Notes under the pieces: model-generated
Database searches by the model: none
What the model was told of the DNA's origin: nothing
What the model saw: only the letters and a program-made list of their open reading frames with translations
Made by a program: the position numbers and the translations under genes
Assembly (NCBI RefSeq): GCF_002575655.3
Contig: NC_053037.3
Span: 502,208,544 to 502,272,543, forward strand
Direction of reading: 5' to 3'
DNA from: Aegilops tauschii subsp. strangulata
Taxonomy: Eukaryota > Streptophyta > Magnoliopsida > Poales > Poaceae
DNA: 64,000 nucleotides
Shown: positions 45,423-56,585 of the stretch, in pieces
Layout: each line of letters begins with the position of its first letter
How positions within the stretch are numbered: position 1 is the first letter of the stretch

Positions 45423-45440
45423 TCCCTGGCAACGGCGCTA
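45423..45440 (-). promoter_or_regulatory. E8 first primer binding site, mutated
   Basis: The minus strand reads TAGCGCCGTTGCCAGGGA, 16 of 18 matches to the tRNA-Asp-type PBS, 11 bases after the LTR B end. Confidence 0.65.
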
Positions 45441-45451
45441 GAAATCCTTCT

Positions 45452-47024
45452 TGCTACCTCTTGAGCACTGCGTTGGTTTTCCCTTGAAGAGGAAAGGGTG
45501 ATGCAGCAAAGTAGCGTAAGTATTTGCCTCAGTTTTTGAGAACCAAGGTATCAATCCAGTAGGAGGACACGCACGAGTCCCTCGTACGTACACAAACATA
45601 TAAATACTCGCAACCAACGCAATAAAGGGGTTGTCAATCCCTTCACAGTCACTTATGATAGTGAGATCTGATAGATATGATAAGATAATATTTTTGGTAT
45701 TTTTATGATAAAGATGCAAAGTAAAATAAAAGGCAATGAAAATAGCTACGTATTGGAAGATTAATATGATGGAAAATAGACCCGGGGGCCATAGGTTTTA
45801 CTAGTGGCTTCTCTCGAGAGCATAAGTATTACGGTGGGTGAACAAATTACTGTTGAGAAATTGACAGAATTGAGCATAGTTATGAGAATATCTAGGTATG
45901 ATCATGTATATATGCATCATGTCCGAGACAAGTAGACCGACTCCTGCCTGCATCTACTACTATTACTCCACACATCGACCGCTATCCAGCATGCATCTAG
46001 AGTATTAAGTTCATAAGAAGAGAGTAACGCTTTAAGTAAGATGGCATGGTGTAGAGGGATAAACTCATGCAATATGATATAAACCCCATCTTGATATCCT
46101 CGATGGAAACAATACAATACGTGCCTTGCTGACCCTACTGTCACTGGGAAAGGACACCGCATGATTGAACCCAAAGCTAAGCACTTCTCCCATTGCAAGA
46201 AAGATCAATCTAGTAGGCCAAACCAAACTGATAATTCGAAGAGACTTGCAAAGATAACCAATCATACATAAAAGAATTCAGAGAAGATTCAAATATTGTT
46301 CATAGATAAACTTGATCATAAACCCACAATTCATCAGTCTCAACAAACACACCGCAAAAGAAGATTACATCAAATAGATCTCCACGAGAGAGGGGGAGAA
46401 CATTGTATTGAGATCCAAAAAGAGAGAAGAAGCCATCTAGCTAATAACTATGGACCCGAAGGTCTGAGGTAAACTACTCACACATCATCGGGAGGCTATG
46501 GTGTTGATGTAGAAGCCCTCTGTGATCGATGCCCCCTCCGCCGGAGCTCCGGAAAAGGCCCCAAGATGGGATCTCACGGGTACAGGAGGTTGCGGCGGTG
46601 GAATTAGGTTTTTGGCTCCGTATCTGGTAGTTTGGGGGTACGTAGGTATATATAGCAGGAAGAAGTACGTCGGTGGAGCAACGTGGGGCCCACGAGGGTG
46701 GAGGGCGCGCCCAGGGGGGTAGGCTCGCCCCCCTACCTCGTGCCCTCCTGATTGATGTCTTGACGTAGGGTCCAAGTCCTCTGGATCACGTTCGTTCCGA
46801 AAATCACGTCCCGAAGGTTTCATTCCATTTGGACTCCGTTTGATATTCTTTTTCTGCGAAACTCTGAAATAGGCAAAAAAATAACAATTCTGGGCTGGGC
46901 CTCCGGTTAATAGGTTTGTCCCAATAATAATATAAAAGTGTATAATAAAGCCCAATAATGTCCAAAAGAGAATATAATATAGCATGGAACAATCAAAAAT
47001 TATAGATACGTTGGAGACGTATCA
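45452..47024 (-). repeat. E8 LTR B, 1,573 bp
   Basis: Complete LTR, TGATACGTCTCC at 47024 to GGTAGCA at 45452 on the minus strand, followed by the PBS. Same family as the E3 LTR and LTR A. Confidence 0.85.
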
Positions 47025-47348
47025 AGCATCCCCAAGCTTAATTCCTGTTCGTCCTTGAGTAGGTAAATGATAAAAACAGAATTTTGATGTGGAATGCTAC
47101 TTAGCATAATTTCAATGTAATTCTTCTTATTGTGGCATGAATGTTCAGTTTTAATATGATTCAGGATAAGAGTTTAATGTTGACATAAAAACAATAATAC
47201 TTCAAGCATGCTAACCAAGCAATTATGTCTTATCAAAATAACATAGCCAAAGCAAGTTATCCCTACAAAATCATATAGTCTGGCTATGCTCCATCTTCCC
47301 CACACAAAATATGCATATCATGTATAACCCCGGTTTTAGCCAAGCAAT
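47025..47348 (-). repeat. E8 extra internal 3' end, copy of 41004-41328
   Basis: Near-identical and colinear with the internal sequence next to LTR A. Homology stops at CAAGCAAT (47348), where E7 LTR sequence begins. Confidence 0.8.
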
Positions 47349-47691
47349 GCGTCTTGTGCTGTAACACGAGCGATAAGCTCGCAACACTGTAGGCCTTTCC
47401 ACCTCCTGTGTGCCACTGTGGCAGCCCCTTCCGACTATAAAAGGAGACCCTTGGCATACTGGAGAGGGATGCGGCTCTTTTGAACTACGCAGCCACCATA
47501 GCTAGTTTGAGAGCTCAAGAACTCTCTCAAATACACACCAAAGCGGGACTAGGGTATTATGCATCCTCGCGGCCTAAACCTGGGTAAACAATCCTTGTGC
47601 TGACTGCTAATCCTGATCTCCTCACAACCCCGCGCCCCGGCAACTGTAGTAGGGATTCTTGTGATCCCATAGGTGTCGATTCCCACTGACA
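47349..47691 (+). repeat. E7 5' LTR, right part with promoter
   Basis: Contains TATAAAAG at 47436-47443, then a leader through CCACTGACA at 47691 and the PBS at 47695. This is the R/U5 end of the LTR. Confidence 0.65.
47436..47443 (+). promoter_or_regulatory. E7 LTR TATA box
   Basis: TATAAAAG in CCGACTATAAAAGGAGACC. Transcription would be expected to start about 30 bp downstream. Confidence 0.6.
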
Positions 47692-47694
47692 TCT

Positions 47695-47713
47695 TTGGCG
47701 CGCCAGGTAGGGG
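47695..47713 (+). promoter_or_regulatory. E7 primer binding site, TAT type
   Basis: TTGGCGCGCCAGGTAGGGG, three bases after the LTR end. This is the usual start of TAT-lineage internal regions in grasses. Confidence 0.65.
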
Positions 47714-48336
47714 GCGCAATTGTGAGAATCTGGTCCAGTAGTTAGCCTAGCAGTTCTTCATCGCCATCACCAGGTGAAAACTGCGCTGCCTGCAAGCGCG
47801 AAGGATGCCAGCGCGGCAACAGAAAAGCTAAGTCATCCAGAGCCTTGAGCAATTTCCTTTTATACATGAGTTTATTGTCCTCGGAGATCCTGCCTATGTA
47901 TGGAAAACCCGCACGTAAAGGGGCCCTCCCGCAATTGGCAACGCCCTTGTTCTGTTTCGAGTCTGCTCAACAACTCAAGCGGCCGCGTCGAGAGTGGCAG
48001 GGTAGCCTTCCACACTAGGCACTCTCGATTCTGACTCGAGTCAAGCTCGACAGGTCGAGCGGCCGCGTTAAGGGCGGTGAGGTGGTTTGCCCGGTAGCAA
48101 GCGCACCCGGCAGGCCAATGGGGATCCGTCCTCAAGACGCCACCATGGGTCTACGCGCCGGCAAGCCTACCCGGTTAACGTAGGGTGGACATACAAAGGA
48201 AATCGAACAGGAAAATAACATGCATTGTATCAAGAGTACTGCAGAGTTATATTACATCAAATTGTTGCCGCGGTTCTAACTAAAGATAGAAATTGTCTTG
48301 GTCATGAACCTGCAGCGGCGATAAGAAACGGGGTGC
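47714..48336. other. E7 leader, no gene
   Basis: About 620 bp with no supported ORF. It contains two similar GGTCGAGCGGCCGCG/TCAAGCGGCCGCG segments (about 47978 and 48055) embedded in a diverged duplication. Confidence 0.45.
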
Positions 48337-50972
48337 CTATTCCTGGCGCTGGCCCTCCACCCTTTGAATTCCGTCGATGAGGCTGATGATGGGCTCGATA
48401 CGCTCCTTGAGCGGCGCGAGGTCAGTGCCCTCCGGCAAGCTCTCTAGCGCGGCGTCAAAGTCAAGGGTGGGGTTCCAGTACGCCACCTTGGTGAGGACCT
48501 TGGTCATGGCACCCCGGCAAAGCCTTCGGTTCTCGTCGGCCAGCAAAGCCGCCCATTTGGAGTGGAACTGCTCCAGGGCCCCGAGAACACCCTCGAAGAA
48601 CAGGGTCAGCTTGGCATTGGTAGTCCCGCTGCGCTCTAGGGCGTACCTCACGTTTGGCATCCCCATGGTAGCCAGCTGCGTGGTGATCCTCCTGGCGACG
48701 TCCTCGAGGCGGCTGATCCAGCGATTCTCACACTCCACGAAATCCTTGTGGTTGGCGGCTTCGTTCCTCCGCTGCAGCTTCTCGGCCTCCAGAACCTTGG
48801 CCAGCGTCTCCTCCCGAGCCTTGGCCTCTGATAGCATCTCCTCAAGGCCCTCCAGCTTTAGCTTGAGGTCCTTGATGGAGTTGTTGGCCTCGGAGAGCTC
48901 CCCAGCCATGCTGACGGCCGCGCCCTCTGTCAGGGCGCCGTTGAGCGTGTCCTTCTCCTGGGACAGCTTCAGGGCCTGCTCCTTCAGCCCATCCCGCTCC
49001 AGCTCCAGCTCCTTCACCTTCCCGGCATGAACCAAAGCTTGGGCATCGAGCGTCTCCCTATGCCTATGCTCCAGCTCTTGGGTCCGCTGCGCGACAAGCT
49101 TCTCCACCTCCTCGTACTTGGCACGGAGTTTGGCGTCGAGGTCCGCCTCGCGTTGGCGAGGTCCTCCGCCTGGGAGTTCACCGAGGCCTGATGCTGGGTC
49201 CGAGCGGCCTCGGCTGCAGCGGCCAAGCCCTCCTCCGTCTCCTGGGCCTTCTCGATGTGGCCAGCTTCATGGTGAGCTCCACGTCCCGCTTGGCCAGCTC
49301 GCCCTAGGCGGCCTTCAGCTCTTTGCTAGCTTGGCGGAACCAAGTCTGCGCCTCGGCGACGTGCACCTTGAGGTCCGCCTCTGCCTTGTCCACCATTGCC
49401 ATCCTGGACTTGGCCTTGTCCAGGCGGGCGAGGTGGAGCGCCTGGAGCTTCCGGAAATTGGCGCCCATGGCCTCGAGAAGCCGCTCCTCCTGAGAGACAT
49501 CGCCATCGGCGCTCGGCTCGTCGACGGCCTCGAACCCGGCGGCGGCAAGCACCTCTTCGTCGAACACCTCTCCCTCGACAGGCGCCCTAGAGCTAGACGC
49601 CCCTGGGAGGTGGACGAAGAGGTCGTCGGTCACCCTCAGATACCTACCGGAACCGGAGGCAGCAGAGGAGGAAGGCTGGTCATCGACCACCTCCTCCTCA
49701 GTGGCGGCCTTGCTGGCCTCTCCGGCACGCCCCTTGCCGGGCTCCCCGGCAGGCGCCTTAGCGGCGTCTTCGGCAGCACCCTTGGCGGACTCCTTGGCAG
49801 CGACCTTCTCCACCTCTGTCGCGGCGTCCTTGGCAACGTCCTCGATGATGGCGTCTATGTCCTCTTGGTCCGCCGATGGACGATCTGGACACCAAGAAGG
49901 GAGTGAGACAAAGTCAAGACCAAGAATCAGCAAGAAAAGGAAAAGAACAGGGACGAAAGGCGAGCGGCTTACCGGTATCGGGCTGGGGAGCAGAGGTCCC
50001 CTCCCCGCCAACATTTGGCGCCAAGGCAAATCCACCGGCTCTCGAGTTCTCCCCCCCTCCTCCGTGTGCATGGGCTCGGTGCTTGGCGCCCTTGTCGGGG
50101 ACACCCCTCGGGGCGGCGTGGTTGATGGGGGCGGCGTGTTAGGGGTAGCCCTCTGTGGCTCCTCCTACTGCTATCCTCCTCCTGCGACTACGGCAAGGTC
50201 AGCACCAGGAGATCGTGCCCCCAGCACATGTTGATGAGGGGTGAATGATGAACTTACGCTGGGTGCTGTGTCGGGCGCTGCAGTCTGGGCTGCTCAGCAC
50301 CACCAGTGGTGCCCTCGAAGTATACGCCGGGGCTGATCGCCCGCCGAGGCTTTGGCCCTCTTCACCCTCTGGGCCAGCGTCTCTGCATCCCTGCAAAGAT
50401 GAAAACAAGTCAAGACAAGCGGTAAAGATTGAGGAGACAGAGATGACAGAAAAGACCAAGATACTTACTCATCATCCACCTCCTCCTCTGTTGCCTTCCT
50501 CTTCCTCCTTGGGCTGATGGACCCGAAGTGAAAGGTGACCCCCGCGTCGACGTCTGCCGGAGGAGGGGAGGAGGGAGGAGTCTGCGCGCGCTTGGATGAA
50601 GAGGAGGCAGATGCCTTCTTCTTCTCCACCGCGGCCTTGACGACCTTCTTCGCCGCCGCGGCCCTTGTCTGACGCGCAGACTCCTCCGGAGACTTTGGCC
50701 GCCGCGCGGCCTTGACGGGCCGTACCGGCTCGCTAGAAGTGGCCTGCCGCAGGACTCGCCCTCTCCCTGTGACCGGAGGGTCAACAGCCTCAGCCTCCTC
50801 CTCCGACGACTCGTCGACCACCTCCTTGACGAGAGGAGCCCCGGTGACGGCGCTGCTGACCTCCCCAGTGGCCTCCGCCCACTGGGCGATCTCCTTCTCC
50901 TCCGCCGCGGCCTTGTCCTGCACGCCACCAGTGCTGCCGGCCTCCTCGGCAAGCTTCGCCTCCATCGCCCTG
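48337..50972 (-). pseudogene. E7 antisense multi-exon gene, coiled-coil protein
   Basis: Minus-strand exons are 50972-50470 (…MEAKLAEEAGSTGG to EEEVDDE, then GTAAGT), about 50404-50250 (after TTTGCAG, ending at GTAAGT), 50104/49906-49304 (DRPSADQEDIDAIIEDV...WFRQASKELKAA) and 49107-48337. The last is a 256-residue coiled-coil block (LVAQRTQELEHRHRE...RVEGQRQE) with a folded-looking tail (MPNVRYALERSG...WNPTLDFDAALESLPEG). The frame changes between 49304 and 49107, with a stop after KELKAA, so it is probably broken. The protein is highly charged and Ala/Glu/Lys-rich. It parallels the antisense gene of E9 in position relative to the element's strand, but sequence relatedness is unclear. E10 is inserted 12 bp 5' of the Met at 50967. 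Confidence 0.5.
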
Positions 50973-50983
50973 GCAGCGATGTA

Positions 50984-52330
50984 CACTACAAAACAAATAC
51001 ACTTCCGTGATGATACGTGTTTGTCACAGTAGGTCTCGTTTTCTGTCATGCATGTACATCCATGAAAAATTTATGACAAAACCAAGATTGTCATACCTGT
51101 GCTGTCGTAGAAGTGTTCCATGACATTGCCAAAATTATCATCACGGAAGTGTCCACTTCCATGACGATAAATCGCGCGTCACAGAAGTGCTTTCGTCAAG
51201 GGTGAGTGACACGTGGCATCCACCGTAACGGAACACCGTTAAGCTATGGGGTCGGGTTTTGGATCGGATAACCCATTAACAGCCCCGACCAATGGGGATT
51301 TTCCATGTGTAAAATCATCATTGGCTGGAGGAAACACGTGTCGGCTCATCGTTGGGACAGATGTCATCCACTCATTGGACGGAAGGCGCCTATGATACGT
51401 CGACACGTGGCACGGCCCAACAGAGGCCCATTCCTGTGAAAAGGCCGGCCCATTTGACTTGGTCAAAAGGTGCCGGGCCGGCCCATGGAAAGCTTGTTAA
51501 CGGCCTGTTCGCATATAGCCCATTTACAGCCCGCTAACCCAAGGCCCGTTACGCCATATCCGAATTAGGCCCAGTAGCGTCATTTGGGCCATCCAATATG
51601 ATTCCAGCCCGTTTTCACTTCTGGCGCAAGTTTGGCCCATGACGTCTTTCGGCCCATATGAGGCCCTATGTAACTCTTGGCCTATTAACGGCCCGTGGTG
51701 AAACTGGCCCGTAATGAATAGTGTATCACTTTACACCCATTAACCGCCCGTGGTGAAACTGGCCCTCAATGAACAGTGTATCACTTTATACCCATTAATG
51801 GCCCGTTATTCCGTTGGGCCATTTCCAGCACATGTTATCTTTCGGGCTTCTCAGGGCCCATTTATTCTTGTGCTCATTTCCAGCATTCGTTTACTTACGG
51901 CCTGTTACTGTCATTTTCTGCTTGTGGGCCAAATTAAGCCCGTGGTTACAGTCGGCCCGTTTGTGGTCCGTTAATACGTTGGGCCGTTTTCGTAGCGTCT
52001 TCAAATACGGCCTATTAACGATGGCCCGTTATGGTCGGCCCATGAACGGACGATTCCAACTCTAGCCCGTTTACGGCCATAATGCGGTCTGTTTGGCCCA
52101 TGTTTGGCCAATCGATCATACGGCCCGTATAAGTCCCAATGATGATACGGCCCGCAGAAGGCCCATTGTTTCTACGGCCCGTAGAAGGCCCATTGTTTCT
52201 ACGGCCCATAGAAGGCCCACTGTTTCTACGGCCAGTAGGAGGCCCAGTGTCACTATAGTAAATATTAGCTCATGGTTATTGTGGCCTAGTTTTAAAAAAT
52301 AGGTTATTGCAGCCACTAGCTAACCGCGGA
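50984..52330. repeat. E10 CACTA terminus and subterminal repeat zone
   Basis: GGCCCGT/ACGGGCC motifs occur many times on both strands. There is a 55-bp tandem duplication (51685-51794) and a 27-bp array of five units (52120-52254). Short inverted copies of ACTTCCGTGATGAT lie at 51002 and 51138. No gene is present; ORFs here only reflect the repeats. Confidence 0.8.
52120..52254. repeat. 27-bp tandem array, five units, in E10
   Basis: Units begin ACGGCCC at 52120, 52147, 52174, 52201 and 52228. Each holds two opposed GGCCC/GGGCC-type motifs. Confidence 0.85.
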
Positions 52331-52576
52331 AAAAGAACTGCAATGACTACAAGCTAACAAATAAACAAGACAACAAGGAAATAAATAAGCAAGCAACTAA
52401 CACTAGGCTATCATGGCTATTACACATATTACATCCACTGGGCATCAAAGTTCGCCACCAGTGCAAATATAGGGAACAAAGTAGCATATCATATACACTG
52501 GTTGCCAAAGTTGGTGACCAGCGCAAATAAACGCCGCAACAATAGAAATCCAGAACTGAAACCACTTCAGAAGATC

Positions 52577-55500
52577 TCAAGAAACAATATCCTGGGTACC
52601 CATAATGCTGGCAAGATGCTTAGCAAGCTTATTAAATTTCTCTTGTTTGGCGCTTAAATCCTCCAGCGCTTGCTGTTGCACCAGAAAATATGCATCTGAA
52701 TTCTGCAGGGACTTCCTCAGTCCTTCAGCTTCCTGTCGCAGCACATCTGATCGATGTCTTTCAACTTGAAGTTGAGACTCAAGAAGACGAACTGATTCAG
52801 GCAGCGAGTTCGAAGAGCTTGTGCCAACAGTAGTGGCTAGTAACTCGAACACTACATTAAGACAGGACTTTTGGGTTCCCTCACTGTCATCAAGATAGTT
52901 TTTATCAGCTTTCTTGGAGACCAACAGGGATGTCTCACTATCTTGAACCTTATCTGCATTACTTCCTTTACCATTGGATAACGTGGTACTGTTCTCCAAT
53001 ATTTTGTCCGCATTCTAAAAGAGAAACAAGCAGACACATCACATGTTTACCATGTTGTATATGAAACTCTTTTTGGTAAATTAGTTCAGTAGTAAAGTGG
53101 ACAGGATAACAGCATGAAACAAACATATATCTATGTACCATGGTCACTTTATGGTCTATATCATTCTAGTTTTTGTTGCCAAATCAAGATAGAGACACAG
53201 TTCAAATAATATTTGTTCAAGACAAAGCAGAATAGACAGAATATAAGTGTGGGTAACTATAGAGCAATAACAACACTTGTAATGTGCATGACATGAGAAC
53301 ATAACTGTTTATTCAATTGAAACTGAAATCAACATAGAGCAGCTTACAACAGCAAACCAGTTAAAGAAACAGGTTTAAAACATACCTGTTGCGCCATTGT
53401 TGTTTCAATTCCATCCTTCAAAATTGAAAATAGTTGGTATGAGTAAATACAGTAATGCAAGAGCAAAGGAGTATGAACCATAGCTACAAAACCTGACCTG
53501 AGAACAAATCTTATTCTCCTTTAAGCGTTGAGGTGGGATTCGGAGTGGTGGTCCTCGTGCTTTGGGCACTGCAGTTCCCTTACTAACTGCTCGTGTTTGG
53601 GTGCTCTGTGGTGGAGACGGTGCTGTGTCAACTGGAACTGGGTTACTATCTGTCGGGGTTGGGGTTAGAAGGGGTGTAGCTGGTTCCCTGTCCAACTGGG
53701 TAGGGGTACAATCTGCAAGAGTCTGGGTTATGTGTGGTGGATCCGGTCCTTGGGCAAGTGCAACCGTGGTTCTATCTGCATCAACTGGTAGCACTATCTT
53801 TTCTGAAGACCGTGTTGTTACTCCCTTAGATACTGCCATCACGCTCTCCAATTCAAATGGCTGATAAACAAGAAAAGTAATTGAAAGTATAGACATTGTA
53901 TGATAGACAGGTGCAATGGATAGTGGGGAATAAAAGAGGGCATGAAATAATTCATATTTATGTTGTCTAACCAAACAGGATAGCATGACACAATTTCACA
54001 TATATGATGGCTAACTAAACAGGATAGCATGACACAATTTGACATTATGATGGCTAACTAAAAAAGATGGAAAGACATAGTTCAAAATATGAGACTATGT
54101 AAACAGGATGAAATGACATAACTATATAATGTGTTTATTAAATAGGTTGGCATGCCATAATTCACATACATTCACGGATAGAATGCCATAATTCAAAACA
54201 TGATGACTGTAAACACTAAACAGGATGACATGATATAAGTATATGATGTCTTTATTAAATGGGTTGCCATGCCATAATTCAGTTAGATGATGTGTATGTA
54301 CTATGTAAACATGATGGCATGATATAATTCAAATATATGATTTATATAGTAAGCAAGTAAGCAGATGGCAATCCATATATGATGTAAAAACTAAGCAATG
54401 CAAGACAACATGCATGACATGGGCAATATAACCCTGCCAAGTTTGAGCATAGACCTCAGGGGGGAAATAGGACTAGTCATCAGTCTCTGAATCCTCCTCT
54501 GAGGAGCTCTCTGTAACCAGCAAGATGTCTGCTTCAGCAGGTAGCATTGTCTGCTCTGAATACCTTGTTTTCACTCCATATACTTCCATCACCGCTTCAA
54601 ATGGCTGATGCATAGGTAGAGTAGTTGAATATACAAACTTTGTCGACAAATGGAACACGTAATACAAAAAAATGATAGCATGATATAATTCACATACATG
54701 ATGATTGGCTAAACAGCATGGCATTGCATAATTCACATATATAATGCCTTTGCAACAAGCTAGCATTGTATAATTCACATATATAATGTCTTGCAACAAG
54801 ATGGCAATGCATAATTCACATATATGGTAATTAGAGACTGAACAGGTGGCATTCACACAAAGCATGTCTAAACTAATCAAATGACATAACAATGCGAGAC
54901 ACCATACGCACAATATGAGCAACATAACCCTGCCAAGTTAGAGCATACACCTGGGGGGGGGAATAGGACTGGTCATCTATCTCTGAATCCTCTTGTGAGG
55001 AGCTATCCGTAGCCAGCGAGATATGCGCTTCGTCAGATAGCATAGTCTGCTCTGAAGACCTTGTTTTCACTCCAGAATTTGCCATCACCGTGTCAAATGG
55101 CTGATGGACACGAAGAGCAGTTGAATATACTAACATTGTTGACAAATGTAATATGTAACGAAAAAAGGATGGCCTGATATAATTTACAGATAAGATGACT
55201 GGCTAAGCAGGATGGCATTGCAAAATTCAAATGTATGATGCCTGGCTAAACAAGATGGCATTGCATAATTTACATAAACGATGAATAAACTAAACAGATG
55301 GCATTCGCACAAAGGATGTCTAAACTAAGCAGATGACATATTTGATGTATAAAGTAAGCAATGCAAGACACCATCTGCATGATATAACCAACATCGGCAT
55401 GCCAAGTTAGAGCGAAGACCTCAGGGGGTAAATAGGAGTTGTCTTCTCCTTCTGAATCCCCCTCAGAACAGATATCTTCCTCTCGATTACAATCCGAAAT

Positions 55501-56200
55501 GCGTGGAGGGGGGCTGCCTTTGCGCCTATCATGGAGCGACGTCTGCATGAAATTTCATTGCCACGCAAGGCTCGTCTCCTTTGCTCTACATGTTCAGTTC
55601 CATTGTTTACAATAACTGTCATGCATAGGAATAAAACATAGTGAGATTATCTATGGAGTGCATGCAGAAATCCAGAGTAATGGTAGCAACCTGTGGATAG
55701 ACCCAAAACCAATAATAGCAGGCAGATAATGGCTTCAGTTAAAAAATACAGATAATGGCTTCTTTACTGTTTGTTTCCCACCCAACATGAAACTCATAGT
55801 AGACACCGGAGATTAACCAGATAGTAGATAGATACTATTGATAGCAGCCCCGATATGTACCCCACCACCGTTTAAAAACTCAAGTTTGACCATTAGTTTG
55901 GAGCTGACTCAGAGTCTAATCGGTGAACAGGACGATCAAGTAGCATGTAATATTAAGCGATGCATAACGTAAGCAGACACGAAAGAGTGCGACTTCTCTT
56001 GCGGACCCGTGTAGTCCTCGAGGTCATCTGCTCGGTTGATGATGGTAATGCAGTTTTCATGGCTGCCAGTAGCAGCGAAAGACAGTCTCGAGGCCGGATC
56101 CCTGCTGTGCTGGACCCTTCTGTCGTTGGAGCAGCTGAGCTGGTGTGGACGACGGCGCAGCAGGAGTGGGACAAACCACGCAAGGTTTTCTTTGACAACT
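52577..56200 (-). pseudogene. E10 ORF2-type spliced gene with a triplicated exon
   Basis: Minus-strand exons with clear splice signals. The last exon (53019-52577) encodes a coiled coil (ESVRLLESQLQVERHRSDVLRQEAEGLRKSL). A small exon near 53425-53387 reads DGIETTMAQQ. Exon 53862-53500 begins PFELESVMAVSKGVTTRSSEKIVLP. Two further exons begin in the same way: 54608-54434 (PFEAVMEVYGVKTRYSEQTMLP) and 55103-54927 (PFDTVMANSGVKTRSSEQTMLS). An upstream exon lies near 55543-55394 (DRRKGSPPPRISDCNREEDIC...FALTWHAD), and a first exon probably near 56200-55960. The 54.4-kb copy has an in-frame TAG after SETDD, hence the pseudogene call. Such coiled-coil proteins are the second, TnpA-like product of CACTA elements. 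Confidence 0.6.
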
Positions 56201-56282
56201 ATCTGTAGGAGAAGTAATTCTGTAAGGGCTCATTTGAATTGGAGGATTCCAACAATGCAGGGATAGGAAATAGACAGGAATA

Positions 56283-56585
56283 CACTACTGGAATCAGCTA
56301 ATTTGCCATCTGCCAGCTCTTTGCCGTCTACTAGCTGACGGCAAAGAAGCTCTTTGCCATCAGCTACCTAAAAGCAGATGGCAAAGACCTGTTTTGTCGT
56401 CTGCCATTTCTTTGCCGTCTGCTTTTAGGTAGCTGATGCAAAGAGCTTCTTTGCCGTCTGCTAGCAGACGGCAAAGAGAGAGGTGGCCCCCACCCCCCGC
56501 CCGGTTGGAAAAAACTTAATGCCCCACCTCTTTGCCGTCTGCTAGCAGACGGCAAAGAGACAAAAAGGCGGACGGCAAAGAGGAG
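56283..56585. repeat. E11 terminus and subterminal palindromic repeats
   Basis: The motif TTTGCCGTC or its complement occurs about nine times. It includes two perfect palindromes: 56448-56477 (30 bp) and 56528-56559 (32 bp), each built on the half-site CTTTGCCGTCTGCT. Such motifs are the expected binding sites for the TnpA-like protein. Confidence 0.8.

Larger units (their letters stand above)
30442..47348 (-). mobile_element. E8: Sabrina/WHAM-like Athila element in LTR-internal-LTR-partial internal array
   Basis: On the minus strand, right to left, it contains: the last 324 bp of an internal region (47348-47025), LTR B (47024-45452), a 4.4-kb internal region (45451-41004) and LTR A (41003-30442, split by E9). 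The 47025-47348 piece repeats 41004-41328 almost colinearly, so the same internal 3' end precedes each LTR. The array could arise by unequal recombination between LTRs, followed by deletion at the right side. The internal region has an acidic ORF related to that of E2 and no pol. Confidence 0.75.
29960..50983 (+). mobile_element. E7: TAT-type Ty3 element, 5' part, interrupted by E8
   Basis: The LTR is split into 29960-30441 and 47349-47691. The right piece ends CTGACA followed by a TTGGCGCGCCAGGTAGGGG PBS, typical of TAT-lineage elements. Internal sequence runs to 50983, where E10 is inserted, and contains a multi-exon gene on the minus strand but no gag or pol. Assignment of the left piece (29960-30441) to the same LTR is inference from position, composition and the need for an LTR start. 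The candidate LTR start is TGCCGGTGTACAG at 29960. Confidence 0.55.
50984..56282 (-). mobile_element. E10: CACTA transposon, one end plus ORF2, truncated at E11
   Basis: The left terminus reads CACTACAAAACAAAT at 50984, followed by about 1.3 kb of subterminal repeats rich in GGCCCGT. A spliced gene follows on the minus strand (52577 to about 56200). The element's other end and its TNP2 transposase are not in the window: E11 begins at 56283. Candidate 3-bp TSD GTA at 50981-50983. Confidence 0.75.
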
